Positions 1-5,515 of a stretch of 11,355 bases of DNA are shown in pieces. The stretch is from NCBI GenBank assembly GCA_026785865.1, contig JAJAZG010000034.1, forward strand, positions 1-11,355. Direction: 5' to 3'. Both the position numbers and the translations under genes were made by a program. Within the stretch, counting starts at the first letter, position 1; every line of letters begins with the position of its first letter. Source of the DNA: Pseudanabaena sp. CAN_BIN31. GTDB lineage: Bacteria > Cyanobacteriota > Cyanobacteriia > Pseudanabaenales > Pseudanabaenaceae. The notes beneath the pieces were generated by a model. The model made no database searches. It worked only from the letters and a program-made list of their open reading frames with translations, and was not told the DNA's origin.

Positions 1-39
1 GAATTTTTGGAATTCTGACTCTGTGACAATTATTGGCAT
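1..39 (-). CDS. Start of an outward-reading frame in the terminal repeat (partial)
   Basis: On the minus strand an ATG at 39 opens a frame reading MPIIVTESEFQKF before the window ends. The same frame begins at 11329 in the right repeat copy. The upstream bases are also open in this frame back to a TAA near 103, and no clear Shine-Dalgarno sequence is seen. Its place inside a repeated sequence and its outward direction fit the 5' end of a transposase gene preceded by a leader of about 100 bp. Thirteen residues are too few to assign a family, and it could be a chance open frame. Confidence 0.25.
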   Translation of the reverse strand, partial: MPIIVTESEFQKF

Positions 40-140
40 AATGAATTGGGGGATGATGATCTGTTTTCGCTTGAAACTGTCATTATCCCTTTTTGCTTAA
101 TTCCTATCTTTTTTTAGCTTCAATCTTGTCCAAAGTCCAA
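13..140 (+). repeat. Left copy of 128-bp terminal inverted repeat
   Basis: These 128 bp are an exact reverse complement of 11228-11355. Identity stops sharply on the inner side, where TTTCTT follows here and CTCTTT follows on the reverse complement of the right end. On the outer side the left copy has 12 further bases (1-12) that cannot be compared because the window ends. A perfect long repeat in inverted orientation at both ends suggests two copies of one insertion sequence, with the inner edges at 140 and 11228. No transposase domain is visible, so the identity of the element is inferred. Confidence 0.85.
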
Positions 141-191
141 TTTCTTATTTGGTGTCGTAATTGGTTACGGTAGCAAAATTAAAATTGCTTA

Positions 192-407
192 TTACAAATA
201 TCTGTCTGTGTCCTTATCTCTGTTTCGCCTGTAAAAGCTTTGAGGGGGAGTGCTAGGGATGTGTCTGTTTCTCAATCTATTTCGCTTAGCTATCTCATTG
301 ATGGTAGTAGCTGGTGGCGGTGATCCTTTTATCAGAGAAATCATTAAGAATAATCCCCCCACAAATGCGATCGCAAAACATATAAACGCACCTATAAAAG
401 ACAGCAT
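192..407 (-). CDS. Small single-pass membrane protein
   Basis: A 71-residue protein of unknown function. Residues about 2-28 form one hydrophobic segment (FIGAFICFAIAFVGGLFLM) and the remainder is a polar, Arg- and Asn-rich tail, so one membrane span with a basic tail is likely. A start at 455 is also open, but it would overlap the 3' end of the repressor gene by 41 bp. The ATG at 407 lies 8 bp past the repressor stop, with AGG(TAA) just upstream, and puts the hydrophobic segment at the N-terminus, so it is preferred. It is probably the second gene of the repressor transcript. Small membrane proteins next to phage or plasmid repressors can be superinfection-exclusion or toxin-like factors, but nothing in this sequence shows that. 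Confidence 0.5.
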   Translation of the reverse strand: MLSFIGAFICFAIAFVGGLFLMISLIKGSPPPATTINEIAKRNRLRNRHIPSTPPQSFYRRNRDKDTDRYL

Positions 408-414
408 ATCTAGA

Positions 415-768
415 TTACCTACCAGCACTTTCCGCGATCGCAACCAACCTATCACCTACAGCCCTGTAAAGTTGCGCGGCTTCATTGATACTTAGTCTTG
501 ATGTCTCAGTCAAAAGCCTAGCAAAGGGGATTCCTTCAGATTTTTTTGTAGTCCGACCTTCAAGATGAGCAATCAATTCATCTACGCTATAGCCCGCTAA
601 TTTTGCAATCTTAGATAAATGCTCAACGTCAGGTTCAGTGTCTGTATTCTCCCAGTGGATAACAGCAGTGGCGGTGACTCCTATATCCCTAGCAAAAGAC
701 CTGCGACTCTTAGCACCTCTAAGATCGAGTAGTAGTTTTGATAATTTTTGTCGGCTAGTTAAGTTCAT
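415..768 (-). CDS. Cro/CI-type (XRE) helix-turn-helix repressor
   Basis: A 117-residue DNA-binding protein. Residues about 7-68 match the lambda Cro/CI helix-turn-helix fold: an N-terminal helix (KLSKLLLDLRGAKS), the HTH SFARDIGVTATAVIHWEN, then the helix HLSKIAKLAGYSVDELIAHL. The C-terminal 45 residues (about 73-117) are helical and may mediate dimerisation. No LexA-type peptidase motif is present, so control by RecA cleavage is unlikely. The gene is divergent from the ribbon-helix-helix-like gene at 887. The 118 bp between them hold three palindromes, which suggests that this protein represses both promoters in the manner of a phage or plasmid immunity switch. The family call is firm; the regulatory circuit is inferred. 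Confidence 0.85.
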   Translation of the reverse strand: MNLTSRQKLSKLLLDLRGAKSRRSFARDIGVTATAVIHWENTDTEPDVEHLSKIAKLAGYSVDELIAHLEGRTTKKSEGIPFARLLTETSRLSINEAAQLYRAVGDRLVAIAESAGR

Positions 769-774
769 ATGTGT

Positions 775-792
775 TGATAAGTCAACTTGTCA
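775..792. promoter_or_regulatory. Operator-like palindrome 1
   Basis: TGATAAGTCAACTTGTCA is an 18-bp imperfect palindrome matching the pattern TGAYAAGTNNACTTRTCA, also found at 832-849. It ends 7 bp before the start codon of the leftward repressor gene, so bound protein would cover that gene's 5' leader. The repeated symmetric pattern next to a Cro/CI-type gene makes it a likely autoregulatory operator. Confidence 0.65.
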
Positions 793-814
793 CTAAGTAT
801 ACAAGCGTACTTAG
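793..814. promoter_or_regulatory. Operator-like palindrome 2, with leftward -10 candidate
   Basis: CTAAGTA and TACTTAG form perfect 7-bp arms around an 8-bp spacer. The half-sites resemble those of the two 18-bp operators (YAAGT and ACTTA) but are farther apart, so this is a looser third site. Its centre is about 20 bp from the centre of site 1, close to two helical turns. Read on the minus strand, 801-796 is TATACT, a good -10 hexamer for the repressor gene with a leader of about 20 nt. No good -35 is seen for it. Confidence 0.45.
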
Positions 815-830
815 CAATCTTGTTTAGTAG

Positions 831-860
831 TTGACAAGTATACTTATCACCTAGTAGACT
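831..860 (+). promoter_or_regulatory. Rightward promoter of the small-gene operon
   Basis: A consensus -35 TTGACA (831-836) is followed after 18 bp by TAGACT (855-860), which matches four of six -10 positions. Initiation near 867 would give a leader of about 20 nt before the ATG at 887. The -35 lies inside operator-like palindrome 3. Confidence 0.5.
832..849. promoter_or_regulatory. Operator-like palindrome 3
   Basis: TGACAAGTATACTTATCA is an 18-bp palindrome with a single mismatched base pair, and it shares the pattern of the site at 775-792. It overlaps the rightward -35 hexamer TTGACA (831-836), so occupancy should block transcription of the rightward small-gene operon. Confidence 0.65.
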
Positions 861-882
861 GCAATTATTGTTACCTAGTAGT
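850..882 (+). repeat. CCTAGTAG direct repeats upstream of the RHH-like gene
   Basis: CCTAGTAGA (850-858) and CCTAGTAGT (874-882) are spaced 24 bp apart, just before the ATG at 887. Their reverse complement ACTACTAGG occurs twice downstream of the same gene (1075-1083 and 1123-1131). Short repeats around a ribbon-helix-helix gene could be its binding sites. At the RNA level the two sets could also pair with each other. Confidence 0.45.
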
Positions 883-886
883 AAGT

Positions 887-1090
887 ATGATTGCCACAGA
901 CAAGATCAGACTAACCACACACATCAGCCCCGAAGTTGATGAGAAGCTACGCATTTTCAGCATTAAGCATCGCATCAATAATCTAAGTGCCATAACTGAA
1001 GCAGCGCTCTTGCATTGCCTTGATAACAAGCATTTCATCAATAAAATTTCACCCAAAAAAAGAAGAAGCGATCGACTACTAGGAGGCTAG
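887..1090 (+). CDS. Ribbon-helix-helix-like DNA-binding protein
   Basis: A 67-residue basic protein. Residues 6-12 (KIRLTTH) look like the N-terminal beta strand of a CopG/Arc-type ribbon-helix-helix protein. They are followed by helix A (SPEVDEKLRIFSIKHR), a turn (INN) and helix B (LSAITEAALLHCLD), the usual order. The tail KISPKKRRSDR is basic. Such proteins act as dimers controlling plasmid copy number, partition or antitoxin operons. It is divergent from the repressor, is the first gene after the rightward promoter, and has only a weak ribosome-binding site (AGTAAG). Its last codons lie within the upstream arm and loop of the terminator-like hairpin at 1065-1116. An antitoxin is a further possibility, but none of the following small proteins is a recognisable toxin. 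Confidence 0.6.
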   Translation: MIATDKIRLTTHISPEVDEKLRIFSIKHRINNLSAITEAALLHCLDNKHFINKISPKKRRSDRLLGG

Positions 1091-1116
1091 ATAGAGCGAT
1101 CGCTTCTTTTTTTTTT
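1065..1116 (+). terminator. Terminator-like hairpin with HIP1-type arms
   Basis: GAAGCGATCG (1065-1074) pairs with CGATCGCTTC (1097-1106), followed by ten T (1107-1116). The preceding A-run (from 1055) extends the stem, so it can act on both strands. The loop is long (22 nt) and contains the end of the RHH-like gene. Partial termination would set the expression ratio between that gene and those downstream. Confidence 0.6.
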
Positions 1117-1134
1117 GCATTCACTACTAGGAGG
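1075..1134 (+). repeat. ACTACTAGGAGG direct repeat carrying the next gene's ribosome-binding site
   Basis: ACTACTAGGAGG occurs at 1075-1086 and exactly again at 1123-1134. The second copy contains the strong AGGAGG ribosome-binding site for the ATG at 1140. The first lies at the end of the preceding gene and is not followed by a start. Both contain ACTACTAGG, the complement of the CCTAGTAGT motif upstream of the RHH-like gene. Confidence 0.6.
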
Positions 1135-1139
1135 TAACT

Positions 1140-1328
1140 ATGCAACCCAATCTTACAGCAACCATCTGGCTAAGCCCATACCGAATTTCCTACCAATCAA
1201 GCGATGGTGAATTCACTGGCAGAATCAACCGCCCTGAAGAATTCCTACTATTGAAAACACTTTCAAGAGTATTTGCATTTTTGATTGAAGAAGGCTACCA
1301 GCCACTCATCTTGCACACGGATCACTAA
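1140..1328 (+). CDS. Small hypothetical protein (62 aa)
   Basis: Not recognised. It is a compact 62-residue soluble protein with a beta-rich first half (ATIWLSPYRISYQSSDGEFTGRIN) and an amphipathic helix (EEFLLLKTLSRVFAFLIEEGY), and no Cys. An excellent ribosome-binding site, AGGAGG at 1129-1134 with 5-nt spacing, makes translation convincing. It opens a run of four small genes with almost no spacing, placed between the RHH-like gene and the replication gene. Such positions in phages and plasmids hold accessory replication or host-interaction proteins. It may be expressed separately from the RHH-like gene because a terminator-like hairpin lies directly upstream. Confidence 0.65.
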   Translation: MQPNLTATIWLSPYRISYQSSDGEFTGRINRPEEFLLLKTLSRVFAFLIEEGYQPLILHTDH

Positions 1329-1332
1329 TCAC

Positions 1333-1512
1333 ATGAAAATACCCGATCCACAATTTGAGCTTCATGAACTGGTAACACTGCACTGGAATGAAAGGGACTA
1401 CAACACCAAGATCATTTTGCGCTACTTCAACCCAGACAAAGATGGGTGGGCATTTAAAGTTCATTGTCTCAATCGAATGATTACAGCCACTGTTTTATCT
1501 CCAAGGAATTAA
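1333..1512 (+). CDS. Small hypothetical protein (59 aa)
   Basis: Not recognised. Predicted to be beta-rich (LHELVTLHWNERDYNTKIILRYFN, then GWAFKVHCLN and a TATVLS end), like a small five-strand barrel. The frame is open from an ATG at 1285, but that start would overlap the previous gene by 44 bp and add a poorly structured Ser/Thr/His segment. The ATG at 1333 follows the previous stop by 4 bp and fits the packed arrangement. No ribosome-binding site is seen, so translation probably depends on coupling to the preceding gene. Confidence 0.5.
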   Translation: MKIPDPQFELHELVTLHWNERDYNTKIILRYFNPDKDGWAFKVHCLNRMITATVLSPRN

Positions 1513-1517
1513 TCACC

Positions 1518-1778
1518 ATGCAACCACTTGCCTATTACGGCATTAAATGCAAACCAGAGATCGAAGCCGCGATTGATGCTTTCGACCTCGAATCTACCTG
1601 CGGATTGCTTGCATTAGTTTCAGAGCAGATTCGGGAAGAGCTTACTGGTTTCGATTACCAAGGCATCCACTATGTTTTGGTAGAAAACTGTGCTGAATTA
1701 GATCCTTCACAGAGACTCGCTTTGATCCGGGCTTTATGCGATCGCGTCGGATTAAAACTCATGGAGGATGCAAAGTAA
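1518..1778 (+). CDS. Small hypothetical acidic protein (86 aa)
   Basis: Not recognised. Mostly helical and acidic: EIEAAIDAFDLESTCGLLALVSEQIREEL forms helices, a short beta hairpin (FDYQGIHYVLV) follows, then SQRLALIRALCDRVGLKLME. A start at 1464 is open but lies inside the preceding gene. The ATG at 1518 has AAGGAATTA upstream at a usable distance and is preferred. Its stop overlaps the next start by one base (TAATG), the hallmark of translational coupling, so the two products are probably made in similar amounts and may work together. Confidence 0.6.
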   Translation: MQPLAYYGIKCKPEIEAAIDAFDLESTCGLLALVSEQIREELTGFDYQGIHYVLVENCAELDPSQRLALIRALCDRVGLKLMEDAK

Positions 1779-2023
1779 TGGACGACCTAAGAATCGACTA
1801 CCACCTAAGCTACTACCGCTCCGCAACGCGCCGACTTTCCGAGGGTACTGAAAGCCCTCACGAATTTGCAAGATTTGACGCAATTCGTGGAGCCGCTTTA
1901 TTAGCGATCGCGCTTGAAGCAGACATCATCCAACAAATCGGATCGGGAGTGCTTTCCGACGAAGACTGGAATAAGGCGATCGGCTTTATCGAGAGATACC
2001 AGAAACAGGATATCGCAGCTTAA
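1778..2023 (+). CDS. Small hypothetical helical protein (81 aa)
   Basis: Not recognised. An 81-residue helical protein with the helices IDYHLSYYRSATRRLSEGT, HEFARFDAIRGAALLAIALEADIIQQI and DEDWNKAIGFIERYQ, and no Cys or membrane span. The start at 1778 overlaps the stop of the previous gene (TAATG) and has GGAGG (1763-1767) upstream. The alternative ATG at 1736 would overlap the previous gene by 43 bp. It is the last of the four-gene run and is followed within 5 bp by a strong terminator. Confidence 0.6.
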   Translation: MDDLRIDYHLSYYRSATRRLSEGTESPHEFARFDAIRGAALLAIALEADIIQQIGSGVLSDEDWNKAIGFIERYQKQDIAA

Positions 2024-2027
2024 CCAC

Positions 2028-2078
2028 GCGATCGCCAACTCACCAACGGGAGAGGAATAGGCGATCGCTATTTTTTTT
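2028..2078 (+). terminator. Rho-independent terminator just before the replication gene
   Basis: GCGATCGCC (2028-2036) pairs exactly with GGCGATCGC (2060-2068) and is followed by TA and eight T (2071-2078). Each arm contains a HIP1 octamer. The T-run ends only 20 bp before the ATG of the large replication gene, leaving no room for a full promoter after it. Transcription of that gene must therefore read through this hairpin, or start inside it. Confidence 0.75.
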
Positions 2079-2098
2079 GTATCAAAAACCCTAAAGCT

Positions 2099-5000
2099 AT
2101 GACTTTCTCAATATTCAACTATGTTTCATTCAGTTCGCAGGGGAGGGCAATATGTCCGTCTTGCCTGATTACAAAGGGTGAAGGATATCGCAAATACAAT
2201 TTGTCCGCATCATTACAAGAGCATGATCGAGGTGCTTATCACTGCCATCGAGGCTGTACTACCGAACAAATCAGAGAAGCTTGTGGATTCACCGAACCTA
2301 TCGAAAAATCCTATATCCCCACAGCATCACCACCCAAGCCTATTGAATTTCTTTCTAACAAGGAAGTCGAAAAAGCTCATAAAACCTTGCTCGATCCTCT
2401 TTCGACATACGGAGTGAAAGCGCTTCATTATTTGGCAGAGCGTGGAATTGATTCCGCCACAATCAAGAACTTCAAGATCGGTATAACTTTCAAGAAATTT
2501 AAATTCGGCGACGATTGGCAAACCGCACCATGCTTGTTCATTCCGTACCAATTTTTGGCGGACAATTTTTTAGGAAAATACTTTCCAAACAAATGGCTCC
2601 CAGAAGAAAATCGCCCCGATCAACAAATAGCCCAGCCGGGCGTGACGGCGAGGTGGTATTTCACTCACGAGCCTGAAGGAAAAGAGCTTTGGATTTGCGA
2701 GGGCGACTGGGATGCATTATTGCTAGGGCAATTGCTTTACAACAGCAACTCAGATATCAGTGTTTGCACCGGGACCTGTGGCGCAGGCGCTATCCCCAAA
2801 GATTTATCACAGCTAGAAAAGTATGATCGCATCGTGATTTTTTACGATCTAGATGATGCAGGCGAATCAGGAGCGAGGAAGTTATGGGATGCGATAGGCG
2901 ATCGCGCCATGATCGCCACAGTCCCTTCACCCGAAAAGCCAAAAGAAGGGTGGGACATTACCGATGCCTACAAGCATTTTGGCGATCAACTTTTGGGCAG
3001 GATGCTTGACGAGGTTGATTACATCGTTAAGCCAACCGCCAAAGAAGCCAAAGAAGCCAAAGCCGCCGAAGCCGCCGAAGCCGCCGAAGTTGCCGAAGTT
3101 GCCGAAGTTGCCGAAGTTGCCGAAGTTGTTGAAGTTGTTGAAGTTGTTGAAGTTGTTGAAGGTGACGAAAACTATACGCCTGAATGGTTTATTACTCCTT
3201 GCAGGGATTTTTTAGGGGGCGTCGATCTAGATCCCTTTTCAAATGATCTAGCCAATCAAGTCATTAAGGCTAAATCTTTTTTCACGAAAGAGGACAATGC
3301 ACTAATTCAAGATTGGTCTAAATTTCCGCAAAAATGGGTAAACCCTCCATATAGCGCCGCACTAATTTCTAAGGCGATCGCCAAAACACTCGAAAACTGC
3401 GAGATCGGCGAAACACTTTTATTAGTGAATACCAGTAGTAGTGCCAAGTGGTTCCAGTCGTGCATGAAAGCTTGCACCGCTTATCTGCACCCATCAAAGA
3501 GGATCAACTTCAATTCGCCATATCGAACATCTAACGGAAATCGGTATGACCAGACACTCTTCTATTTTGGGCATAGAGGCAAGGAATTCTGCCAAGAGTT
3601 CGCGCAATTTGGGACGATTGCCGAGCCAATTGCCGAAGATAACAGCGACGAAATAGAGCGATACGATCCTGACGAAGTGCCTATAACCGAACATTTCAAC
3701 CAGATCGCCCTTAAAAAACTATTTGCCGATCGCTGGGTTTGCATCAATGAAATGCTTCACAAATGGACTGGCACACACTATGAACCCATACCCGATGCCA
3801 TTGCCAAGCGAAGCATTAGCGGATTTTGCGATAAACACCTTGTCTTTGACGAACGCATCAATAAGCGCACTTACAAATACGCAAACGAGCAAAGCGTAAA
3901 TTCAGTATTCAAATGGGTGAAAGTGCAGTTTGGCATCGACCCACTCACAGTCAATCCCACAGGTTTAAATCTTGCAAACGGTGTACTGACTATCATTTGG
4001 AAGAACAAAACACCGACATGGATATTGCGAAAGCATCACCCCGATCTGGTTTATACCTATTGCTCCAAAGTCAGGTACGACCCAACAGCCGATCCTGAAC
4101 CATGCGATCGCTTACTCATCGCTCTTGATGATGCACAGCGAGCCGTATTCCTAAAAACAATCGCCGCATGTTTGGACCTGGCAACCGTGCGGAAAATCAT
4201 GCCCGATCGGTTACGCGGTTTATTGCTGCAAGGTGACGGCTCAAATGGTAAAGATACGCTCAGAGAAGCAGTTGCCGAGATTTTCTCGCGTGGCATTACA
4301 GGTTGTTCATTGAGAGATTTTCAACAGTACGATGAGGGCAAAAAATTCCCACTCGCAAAACTTGAATACAGCCGTATCAATTGGGCATCAGAAAACCATT
4401 CACGCCTAAGTTTGGATAGCCTGCAATCCCTAAAAAACGTCCTGACTGGCGACCCCATTGATATCGAGCGCAAAAACATCGATGACTATGCCATCAAACC
4501 AGCTTGTATCGTGCTTCTTAATTGCAATGAAGCGCCATCAATTGTGGGAGCGCAAAAAGCAATCGAATCACGATACGCGATCGTTAAATTTGCGAAATGC
4601 TTCACCACCGATCCAAGCTCACCCGATGAGCTACCAGCCGATCCAAGATTCAAAAACGACCCCGAATTTCTTCAAAACCATGTTTGCCCACCGCTCTTAA
4701 ATCGTTTGCTAGACTCACTCACCACCCTAATGGTGGACGGCGTAGATTACAAACCTTTACAGGGAGCAATCCAAGAAGCTAAAGAAGCGAGTTGCCATCT
4801 AATCAGGTGGGCTTCAGATATCAAACTTGAAAATGGTAAAGGGCGCATTAAATTAAGCGATCTCTTTGAAAGTCTGCAAGCTTGGTACATCGAACAAGGC
4901 ATCTTAGAAGTGAAAATCAACATGAATGGCGACAAGAAAATTGAATGGCTTGACGAAGGATCAAGATTCGATCCATGGATCAAAGCATCAAGACTGATGA

Positions 5001-5515
5001 AGCAAGCAATCCAGAAAATCATGCCTAAAGCGCGTTTTAGCGAAAGGACGATGCATGGCTTCTTCGTTCTAAATGTCTTATCACCTAATTTTGAAATATA
5101 TCCTGATTTTGCTTCATTTGCTTCATCAGAAGAAAAGAATCAAGATATAGAAGCAGTTTCAGTCAATGAAGCAAACCATGAAGCAAATAATTTTGCTTCA
5201 TTTGCTTCATTAGAAACACCCATGAAGCAAAATCAACACCATGAAGCAAATAATTTGCTTCATGAAGCAAATAAACCTGACAACCACGCCATTTATGAAG
5301 CAAATGAAGCAAATGAAGCAAATTTGACATTCAAAAATAAAACTGTAGAAATTGCACCGTTGCAAGTTGGCGATCGCGTGACTGTTAGAGTAGGCGGATT
5401 GTCTGGCAGATCAGGCACTATCCAAGATATCGCAGGTAAAATTGCCAATGTGACCAGTCCCACATTTGGCATGGAGCAAAAGATTCCGCTCGCACATTTG
5501 GAGCGTGCAGCATGA
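2099..5515 (+). CDS. Primase (Toprim)-adenine methyltransferase-SF3 helicase replication protein
   Basis: A 1138-residue multidomain replication protein. Residues 19-53 form a zinc-finger-like knuckle (C19PSC22 ... CHRGC53). Residues about 195-300 are a Toprim-like primase region with E201GD and D250LDD. After an Ala/Glu/Val repeat linker (314-354), residues 357-500 match phage DNA N6-adenine methyltransferases: YTPEWFITP, VDLDP at 375-379, catalytic NPPYS at 415-419, then LFYFG. Residues about 700-840 are a D5/P4-type SF3 helicase: Walker A GDGSNGKDT at 712-720, acidic SEN with E765, sensor LLNCN ending at N810, and R825. A winged-helix-like part (about 890-1000), the iteron-coded linker (1004-1075) and a KOW-like domain (1085-1138) follow. 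It probably primes and unwinds its own replicon and may mark it by methylation. Primase-helicase Reps are known in plasmids, satellites and phages; the internal methyltransferase is unusual. The ribosome-binding site is poor. Domain calls are strong; catalytic activity is inferred. Confidence 0.9.
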   Translation: MTFSIFNYVSFSSQGRAICPSCLITKGEGYRKYNLSASLQEHDRGAYHCHRGCTTEQIREACGFTEPIEKSYIPTASPPKPIEFLSNKEVEKAHKTLLDPLSTYGVKALHYLAERGIDSATIKNFKIGITFKKFKFGDDWQTAPCLFIPYQFLADNFLGKYFPNKWLPEENRPDQQIAQPGVTARWYFTHEPEGKELWICEGDWDALLLGQLLYNSNSDISVCTGTCGAGAIPKDLSQLEKYDRIVIFYDLDDAGESGARKLWDAIGDRAMIATVPSPEKPKEGWDITDAYKHFGDQLLGRMLDEVDYIVKPTAKEAKEAKAAEAAEAAEVAEVAEVAEVAEVVEVVEVVEVVEGDENYTPEWFITPCRDFLGGVDLDPFSNDLANQVIKAKSFFTKEDNALIQDWSKFPQKWVNPPYSAALISKAIAKTLENCEIGETLLLVNTSSSAKWFQSCMKACTAYLHPSKRINFNSPYRTSNGNRYDQTLFYFGHRGKEFCQEFAQFGTIAEPIAEDNSDEIERYDPDEVPITEHFNQIALKKLFADRWVCINEMLHKWTGTHYEPIPDAIAKRSISGFCDKHLVFDERINKRTYKYANEQSVNSVFKWVKVQFGIDPLTVNPTGLNLANGVLTIIWKNKTPTWILRKHHPDLVYTYCSKVRYDPTADPEPCDRLLIALDDAQRAVFLKTIAACLDLATVRKIMPDRLRGLLLQGDGSNGKDTLREAVAEIFSRGITGCSLRDFQQYDEGKKFPLAKLEYSRINWASENHSRLSLDSLQSLKNVLTGDPIDIERKNIDDYAIKPACIVLLNCNEAPSIVGAQKAIESRYAIVKFAKCFTTDPSSPDELPADPRFKNDPEFLQNHVCPPLLNRLLDSLTTLMVDGVDYKPLQGAIQEAKEASCHLIRWASDIKLENGKGRIKLSDLFESLQAWYIEQGILEVKINMNGDKKIEWLDEGSRFDPWIKASRLMKQAIQKIMPKARFSERTMHGFFVLNVLSPNFEIYPDFASFASSEEKNQDIEAVSVNEANHEANNFASFASLETPMKQNQHHEANNLLHEANKPDNHAIYEANEANEANLTFKNKTVEIAPLQVGDRVTVRVGGLSGRSGTIQDIAGKIANVTSPTFGMEQKIPLAHLERAA
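3038..3160 (+). repeat. Graded 9-bp tandem repeat in the replication gene linker
   Basis: A 123-bp in-frame run of 9-bp units encodes Ala/Lys/Glu, then Ala-Ala-Glu (three units), Val-Ala-Glu (four) and Val-Val-Glu (four). At the DNA level this is GCCAAAGAA, GCCGCCGAA x3, GTTGCCGAA x4 and GTTGTTGAA x4. The blocks are internally identical, a sign of recent slippage. The encoded segment is probably a charged helical linker between the Toprim and methyltransferase domains. Confidence 0.9.
5108..5322. repeat. Iteron-like array: 13 copies of ATGAAGCAAA in both orientations
   Basis: ATGAAGCAAA occurs exactly eight times on the plus strand (5166, 5178, 5222, 5241, 5262, 5295, 5304, 5313) and five times as TTTGCTTCAT (5108, 5117, 5192, 5201, 5254). 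Some copies are spaced by 9 bp. The array lies inside the 3' coding region of the replication gene. The copies are read in different frames (EAN, MKQ, FAS and LLH), so the DNA word is conserved rather than a peptide. This fits iterons bound by a replication initiator, and the region is a candidate origin. Whether the Rep protein binds here is inferred. Confidence 0.8.

Noticed and set aside
250..495. Plus-strand open frame of 81 codons
   Set aside because: It lies opposite the small membrane gene and the end of the repressor, has no convincing ribosome-binding site and its composition is not protein-like.
871..1056. Minus-strand open frame opposite the RHH-like gene
   Set aside because: It is antisense to a better-supported gene and reads as a Met/Leu/Ser-rich shadow without a start signal.
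1285..1333. Upstream starts at 1285, 1464 and 1736 for the small genes
   Set aside because: Each would overlap the preceding gene by about 40-50 bp and lacks a better ribosome-binding site than the internal ATG at 1333, 1518 or 1778.
2964..3215. Plus-strand open frame coding Pro/Lys- and Leu/Lys-rich repeats
   Set aside because: It is the shifted reading of the 9-bp tandem repeat in the replication gene. Any 9-bp repeat gives open frames of this kind.
3168..3600. Restriction-modification system
   Set aside because: The methyltransferase block is a domain of the replication protein, and no endonuclease or specificity gene is recognisable in the window.
5108..5322. CRISPR array
   Set aside because: The repeat is only 10 bp, occurs in both orientations, has irregular or no spacers and lies within coding sequence. 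No cas genes are present.
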